Shown: positions 8,655-16,748 of the stretch, one piece after another
Layout: every line of letters starts with the position of its first letter
Position numbering within the stretch: the stretch's first letter is position 1
From: an uncultured Sphingomonadaceae bacterium
GTDB taxonomy: Bacteria > Pseudomonadota > Alphaproteobacteria > Sphingomonadales > Sphingomonadaceae
Direction: 5' to 3'
NCBI GenBank assembly: GCA_947497315.1
Contig: CANMFX010000001.1
Location: forward strand, 1 to 64,000
Length of the DNA: 64,000 nt
The notes under the pieces: model-generated
Told to the model about the DNA's origin: nothing
What the model saw: only the letters and a program-made list of their open reading frames with translations
Database searches by the model: none
Translations under genes and position numbers: made by a program

Positions 8655-8948
8655 TTATATCCCGTCGAGATATTCGATTACGGGAGCTCCAGCCATACAT
8701 GGGGCCAGCTTTGGGCCGCTGGCGCGGAAATGATCCGATTTGCCGTGAGCATCCAGCGCCGCCTGATCAACATAGCGCTCCAGTACTTTATATTGCTGGG
8801 GATTGTCCTTGCATTGAAACACAGAGTAAAACTCGTTGCCCGGTTCATTCTCCCGAACGGCAGCCATCAGTTCACTAAAGGCTGCTTCAAAATCAGCGTT
8901 TTTACCTTCCGCTACCGTCAAAGTCGCCAATACACCTACGCCCGCCAT
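8655..8948 (-). CDS. Putative quinol monooxygenase (ABM domain)
   Basis: A 97-residue protein matching the antibiotic-biosynthesis-monooxygenase fold (YgiN type): start GVLATLTVAEGKNADFEAAF, middle ENEPGNEFYSVFQCKDNPQQYKVLERYVDQAALDAHGKSDHF, where the ERY-x2-QAALDAH-x3-HF segment is the family signature. The dimeric ferredoxin-like fold acts without cofactor on quinols or polycyclic aromatics, or only binds them. AGGAG stands 6-7 nt before the ATG. It is convergent with the AbgT gene. The natural substrate cannot be told from sequence. Confidence 0.85.
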   Translation of the reverse strand: MAGVGVLATLTVAEGKNADFEAAFSELMAAVRENEPGNEFYSVFQCKDNPQQYKVLERYVDQAALDAHGKSDHFRASGPKLAPCMAGAPVIEYLDGI

Positions 8949-9031
8949 ATTCTGTTCTCCTGATCATTTTATATTGATGTGTAAAAGACTGTTGCGGAGT
9001 CAGCAGTGTCACGCAAGTCTAATCTGGAGGT

Positions 9032-9526
9032 TCACCAAAATCGGCTGCCAGGAATACCCTTGAACGGACCAGCAACATGCGATGTGATCCAGCCGCCATA
9101 AAAGCCGCCCGGTTGCGGAGTAACTGTTTCGCCGTCGACAAGGCACTGGTCAAACGGTTCGGGATAGAAGGCCACATGATTGCGGATCATTGCGAAAGAG
9201 GCGGTCGGGACCGGATAAGTCCAGGCAGAAGCCTCCAGCGAATCTCCGTCAATGGTTGCATCAAGGTAACGCGCCTGCCCTTTCCATTCACAAAGTGAGC
9301 GCTTTGGATTGGCGCTTAAATGGGTCCAAGTCACATCTTCCGGCGGGAAGTAATAGGTCGGTGGGTGGCTCGTTTCCAGTGTCCGAAATCCTGCACGCGT
9401 ACTGGCAATTTCCACGCCCTTGTGGATGATTTGCAGATGACGGGTGTTGGGCTCTGCAATAGCTGGCCGGGGATAATCCCAGACACTTTCCTGACCGGGT
9501 TTGGTGGGCTCGGGAGGAATGTTCAT
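9032..9526 (-). CDS. DUF427 domain-containing protein
   Basis: The ATG at 9526 is chosen over an upstream in-frame TTG; GGAAG precedes it. The 164-residue product fits the DUF427 family: ESVWDYPRPAIAEPNTRHLQI near the start, then TSHPPTYYFPPEDV, SLCEWKGQARYLD and ASAWTYPVP, the conserved landmarks of the family. Members are small beta-rich proteins of unknown biochemical role, often encoded singly. Nothing in the neighbourhood (an ABM protein downstream, a thiolase upstream on the same strand) suggests a pathway. Confidence 0.88.
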   Translation of the reverse strand: MNIPPEPTKPGQESVWDYPRPAIAEPNTRHLQIIHKGVEIASTRAGFRTLETSHPPTYYFPPEDVTWTHLSANPKRSLCEWKGQARYLDATIDGDSLEASAWTYPVPTASFAMIRNHVAFYPEPFDQCLVDGETVTPQPGGFYGGWITSHVAGPFKGIPGSRFW

Positions 9527-9662
9527 GCGGCTTCCCGCAAGCAAGAGGCGCAGGAACCATCAAACCAGACAGTGACTTCAGACATATTTCCCGGTTACGG
9601 GATATCTGAGCCTCTGTCTGGCTGTACTTTGTTCGGTATTGGTGTGCTATTGTCGAGACCTG

Positions 9663-10841
9663 TTACAGAACTTCGAACAATCCTGCAGCACCCTGACCAC
9701 CGCCAATGCACATTGTGACGACGGCATATTTCACACCGCGGCGTTTGCCCTCGATCAACGCATGTCCGACACAACGGGCACCAGTCATGCCATAAGGGTG
9801 ACCGATCGAAATGGACCCACCATTCACATTCAACAGCTCATCAGGAATGCCCAGTTTCTGCTGACAGTAAAGAACCTGCACTGCGAAGGCTTCATTAAGT
9901 TCCCAAAGGCCGATATCATCCATTTTCAGGTCGAATTTTTCGAGCAATTTTGGGATCGCGAAAACAGGGCCAATACCCATTTCATCCGGCTTGGTGCCTG
10001 CCACAGCCATTCCGACATAGCGACCGAGCGGGTTCAGGCCTGCTTTCTCAGCAGCGCTGGCTTCCATCACCACGCTGGCAGAACTGCCGTCGGAAAGCTG
10101 TGAGGCATTACCGGCTGTGACGATCTTGTCTTCGCCGAGCACGGGTTTCAGGGATTGCAAACCTTCCAGCGTGGTTGACGGGCGATTGCCCTCATCTTTG
10201 CTGAGCGTGATTTCGTGCATGGAAATCTCTTTGGTTTCCTTGTCCTGCACACCCATGGTGGCGGTAACCTCGACAATCTCGTCGTCAAACTTGCCCGCTT
10301 CCTGAGCCGCGGCTGTCCGCTGCTGGGATTTCAACGAATATTCGTCGCACGCCTCTCGGGAGATACCATAGCGTTCACCAACCACCTCAGCGGTTTGCAG
10401 CATCGGCATATAGATATCGTCATGCATAGCGACCAACGCCTTGTCCGGTGCCATCCGCATCTCCGGGGTTTGCACGGTCGAGATGGAGTCCTGTCCACCA
10501 CCAACGACAACATCCATACGGTCAATCGTGACCTGCTTGGAGGCCGTGGCAATCGCCATCAGACCAGAGGAACATTGGCGGTCCAATGTCATACCCGGGA
10601 CCTCGATCGGAAAACCGGAGCGCAATGCTACGTTACGGCCAAGGTTACCCCCTTGCGATCCCTGTTGCAGCGCGCTGCCCCAAACAACATCTTCAACCGT
10701 CGCCGGATCAATACCGGCACGCTCGACGGCCGCTTTGGCTGAATAGCTGCCAAGTGTTGGGCCGGCGGTGGCGTTAAAGGCGCCTTTATAAGCGCGTCCG
10801 ATGGGGGTTCGAGCGGTGGAAACGATGACTGCGTCACGCAT
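9663..10841 (-). CDS. Acetyl-CoA C-acyltransferase (thiolase)
   Basis: A 392-residue full-length thiolase. The nucleophilic Cys90 lies in [12 protein letters not shown], the active-site His in [11 protein letters not shown] near residue 350, and the second Cys in [11 protein letters not shown] near residue 380. It forms or cleaves 3-oxoacyl-CoA by thiolysis or Claisen condensation in the cytoplasm. The sequence looks closer to the FadA/PcaF-like group used in beta-oxidation than to PhaA, but that is a judgement. No FadB partner is adjacent, so it is a stand-alone gene. The loop residue pattern is complete and no lesion is seen. Confidence 0.9.
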   Translation of the reverse strand: MRDAVIVSTARTPIGRAYKGAFNATAGPTLGSYSAKAAVERAGIDPATVEDVVWGSALQQGSQGGNLGRNVALRSGFPIEVPGMTLDRQCSSGLMAIATASKQVTIDRMDVVVGGGQDSISTVQTPEMRMAPDKALVAMHDDIYMPMLQTAEVVGERYGISREACDEYSLKSQQRTAAAQEAGKFDDEIVEVTATMGVQDKETKEISMHEITLSKDEGNRPSTTLEGLQSLKPVLGEDKIVTAGNASQLSDGSSASVVMEASAAEKAGLNPLGRYVGMAVAGTKPDEMGIGPVFAIPKLLEKFDLKMDDIGLWELNEAFAVQVLYCQQKLGIPDELLNVNGGSISIGHPYGMTGARCVGHALIEGKRRGVKYAVVTMCIGGGQGAAGLFEVL

Positions 10842-10953
10842 GATATTGATCCTTTACTGTGATGGATTGGAGTCGAATTTGGCGCGCATATTCTCTTTTA
10901 ATCGGCCTATTAACAAGGTTTTTCTTTGCTACTGGTCCTGACGCTACGGCAAG

Positions 10954-12120
10954 CTAGCTATCCTGGATGTGAACCGGAAATCCGCCCTCGGGATAGGGCA
11001 TGATCATCTTGCCGTCTGGCGCAGAGGTAAAGGTTGTTTGTGTCGGATAGGCAAATTCCAGACCCTCCTCGTTAAATTTTTGCAGGATGGCCAAACCGAT
11101 TTTATGGCGACCTTCATAGACCACTTCATAGTCGCTGCTCATAATGTCAAAATCCAGTTCGAAATTGATCGAACTGTCGCCAAAACCAACAAAGCCGGAG
11201 CGGATAAACTTGGCACCATTATCTTCGACTATCTGCTTCAATAGGCTCGGAATACGGCGGGCATCATCTGGCTCTGTTTGATAGATAACGCCAATGCCGT
11301 AACGTGTCCGGCGGCGCCCTAATTGCGTCAAGTTGGTGATTTCTTTGTCGAGTAAATTGGTGTTGGAAATAATGATTTCCTCGCCTGTGACAGCGCGAAG
11401 CCGGGTGCTTTTAAGACCGATTTCCTCAATCCTGCCAGTCGTATTGTCATAGCTGATAAATTCGCCGCGACGGAACGGTTTGTCGAAGATGATCGACAGC
11501 GCTGCAAACAGGTCAGAAAATATCCCCTGTGCTGCCAAACCAATAGCAATACCGCCCACACCAAGACCCGCGACTAGGCCGGTGACATCCACACCGAGAT
11601 TGTCGAGAATGACAATGGTCGCAATCGCAAAAATCACGCAGGTAACCAGCACCCGGATCAACGACATCGCGCTTTGCAACGTATCACTCTGGTTAGGATC
11701 AGCCGACAGTTTGCGGGTAAAAAAGCCCAGGATCAGTTCGCGCAGCCAGATCGCGACCTGCACAACGATTGAAATGGTGAACAGAAATCCGACAGTCCGC
11801 ACAATCTCGTTAGGTGCGTTCGAGTAGGTGACCACAATCTGTGCCGACACCATGAACATAAAAAACTTGCTCGTCCGGGCGATCGCCTGTGTTATGATAG
11901 CCCGATAACCGATCAGACCTTCATTGTTGCTCACCTGGCGCGCAGCATATCGCTTCATGGCGCCGAGCAGGAAGAAAATGAGCGTGCCAATTGCGATCGT
12001 TATGATCAGTTCGGCATAGTTATTATTCAGCCAGGCCATGCTCTCGTCGAACAGGCGCATCATTGAGAGACTCTCGTCAATGTCAAACGGCACGGGTGTA
12101 TTGTCTGTAGAATTTGCCAT
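10954..12120 (-). CDS. Mechanosensitive ion channel (MscS family)
   Basis: The start is set at 12120 (MANSTDNTP), because the longer frame would add 27 residues with no signal or family similarity. The 388-residue protein has three or four N-terminal membrane helices (about residues 40-175), then the pore-lining TM3 rich in Gly and Ala (VTGLVAGLGVGGIAIGLAAQGIFSDLFAALSI, near 180-210), followed by the beta domain with RRGEFISYDNTTGRIEEIGLKSTRLR and the C-terminal domain. MscS channels open on membrane tension to release solutes at hypo-osmotic shock. It lies 61 bp from tlyA on the same strand. Confidence 0.92.
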   Translation of the reverse strand: MANSTDNTPVPFDIDESLSMMRLFDESMAWLNNNYAELIITIAIGTLIFFLLGAMKRYAARQVSNNEGLIGYRAIITQAIARTSKFFMFMVSAQIVVTYSNAPNEIVRTVGFLFTISIVVQVAIWLRELILGFFTRKLSADPNQSDTLQSAMSLIRVLVTCVIFAIATIVILDNLGVDVTGLVAGLGVGGIAIGLAAQGIFSDLFAALSIIFDKPFRRGEFISYDNTTGRIEEIGLKSTRLRAVTGEEIIISNTNLLDKEITNLTQLGRRRTRYGIGVIYQTEPDDARRIPSLLKQIVEDNGAKFIRSGFVGFGDSSINFELDFDIMSSDYEVVYEGRHKIGLAILQKFNEEGLEFAYPTQTTFTSAPDGKMIMPYPEGGFPVHIQDS

Positions 12121-12181
12121 ATGATGTTGCGCTAATGGTCGCCGCCGCCAATGGCAAGCTGTCTGATCTCGATGCGAGCCA

Positions 12182-12982
12182 TTATTGCGGCTTATTGGCA
12201 AGGATCAGAAATTCGACATTACCCTTCGGCCCTGTGATTGGACTTTGCGATATACCCTGCACCACCCAACCGTTTGAAGTTAGCCAGTCGCTGACTTTCC
12301 GGCACACCTGATCGTGCACAGCTGGATCGCGAACAACCCCCCCTTTGCCGACATCTGCGCGTTCCGCCTCAAATTGCGGCTTGATCAACGCGACCAGTTT
12401 TGCACCGGGTTTGGCAAAGGTCATCGGCCGTTCGAGTACTTTGGTCAACGATATGAAGCTGGCATCGCAGACAATCAGGTCAACTTCTTCGGGAATATGC
12501 TCCGCCGTTAATATCCGGGCGCTGGTCTGTTCGTGGACGACCACGCGTTCATCCTGACGCAGCTTCCAGGCAAGTTGGTTGGTGCCGCTGTCCACCGCGT
12601 AGACTTTCGCTGCACCGCGGCTCAACATGACGTCGGTAAAGCCGCCGGTGCTGCTTCCGACGTCAATTGCAATCATATCGGTCACGGCAATGTCGAAATG
12701 ATCCAGGGCATGGTCCAGCTTTATCCCTCCGCGAGAAACCCAGGGATGGTCTTTGCCTTTCAGATCGACGGCAATATCATTGAGATATTTCTGACCTGGC
12801 TTTTCCACTTTCTGATCACCGACGGTCACCAGCCCAGCCATGATGTAGGCCTGCGCCTTGGCACGGCTTTCCGCGAGACCGCGATCAACCAATATCTGGT
12901 CAATCCGCAATTTTTGAGGTTTTGCCTGGTCCGCCGCAGCAGGTGGAGCGGTTTTCGCCGGGCGCGTTTCATTTTGTGCCAT
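12182..12982 (-). CDS. TlyA family rRNA 2'-O-methyltransferase
   Basis: A 266-residue protein with an N-terminal S4 RNA-binding domain (about residues 25-85: RIDQILVDRGLAESRAKAQAYIMAGLV) and a C-terminal FtsJ-like methyltransferase domain with the SAM-binding loop DVGSSTGGFTD at 107-117 and the FISLTKVL region. Characterised TlyA enzymes methylate 2'-OH of cytidines in 16S and/or 23S rRNA. The N-terminus carries a 20-residue Ala/Pro-rich extension. It is divergent from the proline-rich lipoprotein gene and followed by the MscS gene. Confidence 0.9.
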   Translation of the reverse strand: MAQNETRPAKTAPPAAADQAKPQKLRIDQILVDRGLAESRAKAQAYIMAGLVTVGDQKVEKPGQKYLNDIAVDLKGKDHPWVSRGGIKLDHALDHFDIAVTDMIAIDVGSSTGGFTDVMLSRGAAKVYAVDSGTNQLAWKLRQDERVVVHEQTSARILTAEHIPEEVDLIVCDASFISLTKVLERPMTFAKPGAKLVALIKPQFEAERADVGKGGVVRDPAVHDQVCRKVSDWLTSNGWVVQGISQSPITGPKGNVEFLILANKPQ

Positions 12983-13031
12983 ATCAAAATGGGACTAGCC
13001 GAAGCATATGCTTTTGACCATATTCGATATC

Positions 13032-13595
13032 ATGAGAATCACTTTTACGTTTTCCGCCATATTGTTAGCGGCCGGTTGTTCCGGCGTAGTGCCCGCACCG
13101 GCACCCGCCCCCGCAGAGACACAGGTGCCGACCCCCGCTCCTGCACCGACGCCAACCCCGGCTCCTTCCCCCACACCGCCACCGGAACCGATGCGCGGGA
13201 TCTGGACCGATTGGCCACTGGCGAAAGGAAACTGGGTTTATCGCGCGGATGAAAGGGGTTCCATCGCACTATTCGGCCCACCCAATATGGAAGCGACATT
13301 TTTGATCCGCTGCGATCAGGGCCGCAATCAATTATTCCTGTCGCGTGAAGGCGTGGTCCCGGAAACCGGAGCACAAATGACTTTGCGAGCCAGCTCTGGC
13401 ATGCAGTCCTATCCGGCCCGCAACAGCGGCGGTCCTTTAGATTATGCGGCGATCGCGCTGCCGGTTTCAGATTACATGATGGACCGGATCGCGTTCAGTC
13501 GTGGCCGGTTTGCGGTTGAGACAACGGGATTGAGCTCTCTTGCTATCCCGATCTGGCCCGAATTTACACGCGTTGTAGAGGATTGCCGTCGCTAG
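13032..13595 (+). CDS. Proline-rich lipoprotein of unknown function
   Basis: The ATG at 13032 is preferred because it begins a lipoprotein signal (MRITFTFSAILLAAGC, lipobox LAAGC); an ATG eight codons upstream is the alternative, and neither has a strong ribosome-binding site. After the Cys comes a linker of about 40 residues built of Pro-Ala and Pro-Thr pairs, which probably spans the periplasm. The remaining 125 residues (GIWTDWPLAKGNWVYRADERGSIALFG and following) look like a small beta-rich domain. I cannot name a family. The product is probably an outer- or inner-membrane-anchored periplasmic domain. Confidence 0.7.
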   Translation: MRITFTFSAILLAAGCSGVVPAPAPAPAETQVPTPAPAPTPTPAPSPTPPPEPMRGIWTDWPLAKGNWVYRADERGSIALFGPPNMEATFLIRCDQGRNQLFLSREGVVPETGAQMTLRASSGMQSYPARNSGGPLDYAAIALPVSDYMMDRIAFSRGRFAVETTGLSSLAIPIWPEFTRVVEDCRR

Positions 13596-13756
13596 TCTCA
13601 TGCAGTGAACAGGTTTCAGCCGAGCAGTGAGGCTGGTGCGATAGGCTCGTTTTTGGACGGAACGCCGGATTTTGACAGCAAAATAAAATAATTCAAGTCT
13701 TGTTCGCGCCAGATGAATGATTCACATTCGAATCGTCGAACAAGCGGAGATTTTCA

Positions 13757-13861
13757 ATGCAACAGTTCGTATCTTATCAACAAGCGAAAGGAGGTGGTCC
13801 GATGTCTCATGGTTCAGCACAGGGGTCGGAAAAATCCGTTCGGGGGACATATTTGATCTAA
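13757..13861 (+). CDS. Small ORF with near-perfect extended Shine-Dalgarno (34 or 19 aa)
   Basis: Two in-frame ATGs share one stop. From 13757 the frame codes 34 residues. From 13802 it codes 19 (MSHGSAQGSEKSVRGTYLI). The second ATG is preceded by AAAGGAGGTGGTCC (13787-13800), which pairs with the last 14 nt of 16S rRNA (reverse complement of GGATCACCTCCTTT) at all but one position, far longer than any other site in the window. The stop is followed by hairpins and a T-rich terminator, so this looks like an independent short transcript. It may be a leader-like or regulatory peptide, or the SD may itself be the functional element. No family recognised. Confidence 0.45.
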   Translation: MQQFVSYQQAKGGGPMSHGSAQGSEKSVRGTYLI

Positions 13862-13909
13862 AGATCAGGTTTCCCGGCAGCGGCACTTCCAACCGCTGAC
13901 CCATGCTTA

Positions 13910-13950
13910 GAGGCTGTTGATCCGAGAGATTGACAGCCTCTTTTCATTTT
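13910..13950 (+). terminator. Rho-independent terminator
   Basis: GAGGCTGT (13910-13917) pairs with ACAGCCTC (13933-13940) as an 8-bp perfect stem, followed by a T-rich run (ttttcatttt, 13941-13950). It closes the small transcript at 13.7-13.9 kb. It also abuts the stop codon of the minus-strand DUF2721 gene. Confidence 0.75.
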
Positions 13951-14405
13951 TGCGCGTCACTTCGCTCAAGAAACTCTTCGCGGATCATGAAGTCACGAAC
14001 GCCTATGCGGACTTCCCGCAGAAACTGGACGAGGGCAATCGACAGCAAGCTCATCGCGATAATGAAGGCACCGGCAATCACTCCGGACAGATTAAAACCG
14101 GTCAGCCCCATAACAAATAGCAGGCCAATGAGAATACAGGCTACAATGGCGCTGATAACACTGAGATAGATCGCGCTGTTTACGATTTTGATCCGAAGCT
14201 GCAGATCGTGCAGCTCGTCGACAATACATTGATGCTCATGGCCTTCGGTTTCGTTGAACAGGTTCTGCAATATACGCGACCGGTCAATAATCCGCGCCAA
14301 TCGACCTGCAAAAAGGCTCAGCATGCCGCCGACGGCCACCAACAGAAAAGCCGGTGCCAGTGCGGTTTGCAATACCGCGATAATATCGCCCTGCCCCAGT
14401 GTCAT
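13944..14405 (-). CDS. DUF2721 family membrane protein
   Basis: A 153-residue integral membrane protein with three hydrophobic segments: residues about 9-30 (ALAPAFLLVAVGGMLSLFAGRLARIIDRSR), about 75-97 and about 100-125. The first helix followed by a basic, arginine-rich stretch and the order of segments match DUF2721. No biochemical role is known for the family. It is the last gene of the minus-strand run argH - lipoprotein - lysA - precorrin-2 dehydrogenase - DUF2721, 18 nt after its predecessor, so probably cotranscribed. Confidence 0.85.
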   Translation of the reverse strand: MTLGQGDIIAVLQTALAPAFLLVAVGGMLSLFAGRLARIIDRSRILQNLFNETEGHEHQCIVDELHDLQLRIKIVNSAIYLSVISAIVACILIGLLFVMGLTGFNLSGVIAGAFIIAMSLLSIALVQFLREVRIGVRDFMIREEFLERSDAQK

Positions 14406-14423
14406 ATGAACCCCCTGCTCCGC

Positions 14424-15194
14424 CTACCCGTATCGTATCACCAATGTCAGTCCTGTGACCTGTGTGGCATCAAATGTGTCCAAATCAAAACGTTCAGCGT
14501 CCGCGCGTGCTCGGACCAATATGGCTTCCGGTACACTGGCATCCGCATAGATCACATCGGCCTGGCCCAATAGCCGCGCCTGTTTGATCGTCAGATCGTC
14601 GGGGTCAGCGCTGTGTAGACTAAGTTCGATCACTCCAGTCTGATTACCTGCCGCTGGATCCGCGAGCCAAAGGTCAATGGCCTGTGCATCATGATCGGCA
14701 AACGGGTCGAGCGTTCCCCCGGGATTGAGCGCCGCATCAATCGCTCGGCGACGGTCGGCTCCATCTGGCCAGAGGTTCTTGATCCGCGCGCGGGCAGCCA
14801 AAAGGCCCCGGGCCAGCTGTCCCAATCGCCCAGGCAACATCTGTTCCAACCGCTGGCGCACGGCCTTGGCAAGACCTGCTGACGCACCGCCCGTTCCAAT
14901 GGCGATCAGCACCGGATCGCGATCGACAATGGCGGGCGTGGTGTAATCACAAAGCGCCGAGCGATCGACGGCATTGACCAACAAGCCGCGCGCTTTCAGG
15001 CGCTCGACCGCTGCCGCTGCTTCATCATCATCTTCAAGAGCAACGACCGCCAAGGCAGCATCGGCGTTTTCATCACCGGTGATTATAGCACCAGCGCGTT
15101 CGTAGAGCCGCCGCTTAGCATCTGCCATTTCTCCGCTGCCGAGCAATATGACTTTGCGGCCTTTCAACGTCACGAAGATCGGTAGCTGGTCCAT
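14424..15194 (-). CDS. Precorrin-2 dehydrogenase / sirohydrochlorin ferrochelatase with a vestigial methyltransferase tail
   Basis: The first 200 or so residues match the CysG N-terminal (Met8p-like) enzyme: LPIFVTLKGRKVILLGSGEMADAKRRL is the NAD-binding fold, followed by NAVDRSALCDYTTPAIVDRDPVLIAIGTGGASAGLAKAVRQRLE. This enzyme oxidises precorrin-2 and inserts iron to make sirohaem, the cofactor of sulfite and nitrite reductases. The last 65 residues resemble the beginning of uroporphyrinogen-III methyltransferase (IELSLHSADPDDLTIKQARLL, compare VGAGPGDPDLLTLKA), but the glycine motif is degraded and the rest of that domain is missing. It lies 3 nt after lysA. Confidence 0.85.
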   Translation of the reverse strand: MDQLPIFVTLKGRKVILLGSGEMADAKRRLYERAGAIITGDENADAALAVVALEDDDEAAAAVERLKARGLLVNAVDRSALCDYTTPAIVDRDPVLIAIGTGGASAGLAKAVRQRLEQMLPGRLGQLARGLLAARARIKNLWPDGADRRRAIDAALNPGGTLDPFADHDAQAIDLWLADPAAGNQTGVIELSLHSADPDDLTIKQARLLGQADVIYADASVPEAILVRARADAERFDLDTFDATQVTGLTLVIRYG

Positions 15195-15197
15195 GGT

Positions 15198-16457
15198 CTA
15201 TTTCAGCCAGTCGGGCACATGCTCTGCGGCCATGATGGTCGCTGGTTCTATCCGCTCTGCCACTACGGCATATTTGTCGCCATCGACCAGCACCTCGGGA
15301 ACCAGTGGACGGCTGTTATAGGTATTGGCCATGGTCGCTCCATAGGCACCTGCGGTTCGGAAAATACCAAGATCATCGGTTTGCACCCGGTCCACCTCGC
15401 GTTCCTTGGCGAAGATATCACTGCTTTCGCAAATCGGACCGACAATGGATGCGGTCATGGTATCGCCAGATGGCTGGACGGCTTCGAAATGGTGCCAGGC
15501 ATCATAAATGGCCGGTCGCATCAGATCATTCATCGCGGCATCGACAATCACAAAGTCGCTGTTCACGCCGGGTTTGATCCGAATGACCTGTGTCATCATC
15601 ACACCGCTGTTACCCGCAATCACCCGGCCGGGCTCAAACATCAACGTCACGTCCCACCCCTGGGTCACACGCGCGACCATTGCTCCGTAATCGGCCGGAC
15701 TGGGGGGATTTTCCTCTGGCTTATAGGGCACACCAAGACCGCCGCCGAGATCGACATGCGTGATTTCGTGACCCGCAGCGCGCAGGTCACTGACCAATTG
15801 CCCCATGCGCACGTAGCATTTTTCCAGCGGGTCGAGTTTTTGTAGCTGGCTGCCAATATGTACCGCAACACCGCGCAGGTTCAGCCCTTCAAGCTTGGAT
15901 AGGCGCTCAAAAATTTCGGGTGCTACATCAATCGCGACGCCGAATTTATTCTCTGCTTTACCGGTGGAGATTTTCGCATGGGTGCCCGCGTCGACATCAG
16001 GATTGACGCGCAGCGTTGCGGAGGCTCTTTCACCGCGCGCTGCGGCAATCTCAGCCAACATCTGACCTTCTTCTTCAGACTCGAGGTTGAATTGGCCAAT
16101 CGCTTTGTCGAGGCCGAGTGTGAGTTCGGCGCGGCTTTTGCCAACGCCCGAAAACACGATATCCTCAGCCTTCATACCTGCCGCCAGAGCACGCTCCAGT
16201 TCACCGCCGGAGACCACGTCTGCCCCATAGCCTTGATTGGCAAGAATTTTCAGCACCGCAAGATTGGGATTGGATTTCACTGCAAAGGCCAGATGGACCT
16301 TGCCAGCATCTTTTAACCCGTCCCGAAATACGCGAGCATGACGCTCCAGCGTGGCGCGGGAATAAACATAAACGGGCGTGCCAACCTGATCGGCAATGTC
16401 CGGGAGCGCAACATCTTCGGCATGCAGCACGCCATCTTTAAGTTGAAAATGGTCCAT
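15198..16457 (-). CDS. lysA: Diaminopimelate decarboxylase
   Basis: A 419-residue PLP enzyme of the alanine racemase-like fold III. The PLP lysine is Lys61 in FAVKSNPN; other landmarks are HIGSQ near residue 210, the glycine-rich DLGGGLGVPY, EPGR near 275, and CESSDIFAKERE with the second active-site Cys. It converts meso-diaminopimelate to L-lysine, the last step of the pathway whose dapB step is encoded at 31.5 kb. It lies between the LptM-like lipoprotein and the precorrin-2 dehydrogenase genes on the same strand. Confidence 0.95.
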   Translation of the reverse strand: MDHFQLKDGVLHAEDVALPDIADQVGTPVYVYSRATLERHARVFRDGLKDAGKVHLAFAVKSNPNLAVLKILANQGYGADVVSGGELERALAAGMKAEDIVFSGVGKSRAELTLGLDKAIGQFNLESEEEGQMLAEIAAARGERASATLRVNPDVDAGTHAKISTGKAENKFGVAIDVAPEIFERLSKLEGLNLRGVAVHIGSQLQKLDPLEKCYVRMGQLVSDLRAAGHEITHVDLGGGLGVPYKPEENPPSPADYGAMVARVTQGWDVTLMFEPGRVIAGNSGVMMTQVIRIKPGVNSDFVIVDAAMNDLMRPAIYDAWHHFEAVQPSGDTMTASIVGPICESSDIFAKEREVDRVQTDDLGIFRTAGAYGATMANTYNSRPLVPEVLVDGDKYAVVAERIEPATIMAAEHVPDWLK

Positions 16458-16499
16458 CGGGCGGGGCTTTCAGATTTAGATAGTAGAGGAAATGTAGTC

Positions 16500-16748
16500 T
16501 TAGCCAGGCGGCGGCAGATCGAATTTATCATCCTGCCGTTTCTCCGAACGGCGCAGCAGTTCATCGCTGCGCTCGGGCTGTGCCTGGGTGGAGGGGGTGA
16601 TCAATTCTTCACCGGTAGGCCTTTCTGCCTCACCATAAACGGGCGCCGGAAGCGATTGCCCTTTGGCCGGTTCCAATGTCCCGCGATTGCCGCAGGCAGA
16701 AACAATGACCAGTGAAGCGATAACCGCTATTTTTCCAAAATTGTTCAT
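16500..16748 (-). CDS. Small LptM-like lipoprotein
   Basis: An 82-residue lipoprotein: signal [19 protein letters not shown] with a lipobox ending VSAC, and immediately after the Cys [12 protein letters not shown], close to the CGQKGPL-type motif of LptM (YifL). LptM in enterobacteria assists maturation of the LPS translocon LptD. The position between argH and lysA is the same as in E. coli relatives and in many proteobacteria, which supports the assignment. Its ATG overlaps the argH stop by 4 nt, implying translational coupling. The tail beyond residue 45 is polar and poorly conserved in such proteins. Confidence 0.75.
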   Translation of the reverse strand: MNNFGKIAVIASLVIVSACGNRGTLEPAKGQSLPAPVYGEAERPTGEELITPSTQAQPERSDELLRRSEKRQDDKFDLPPPG

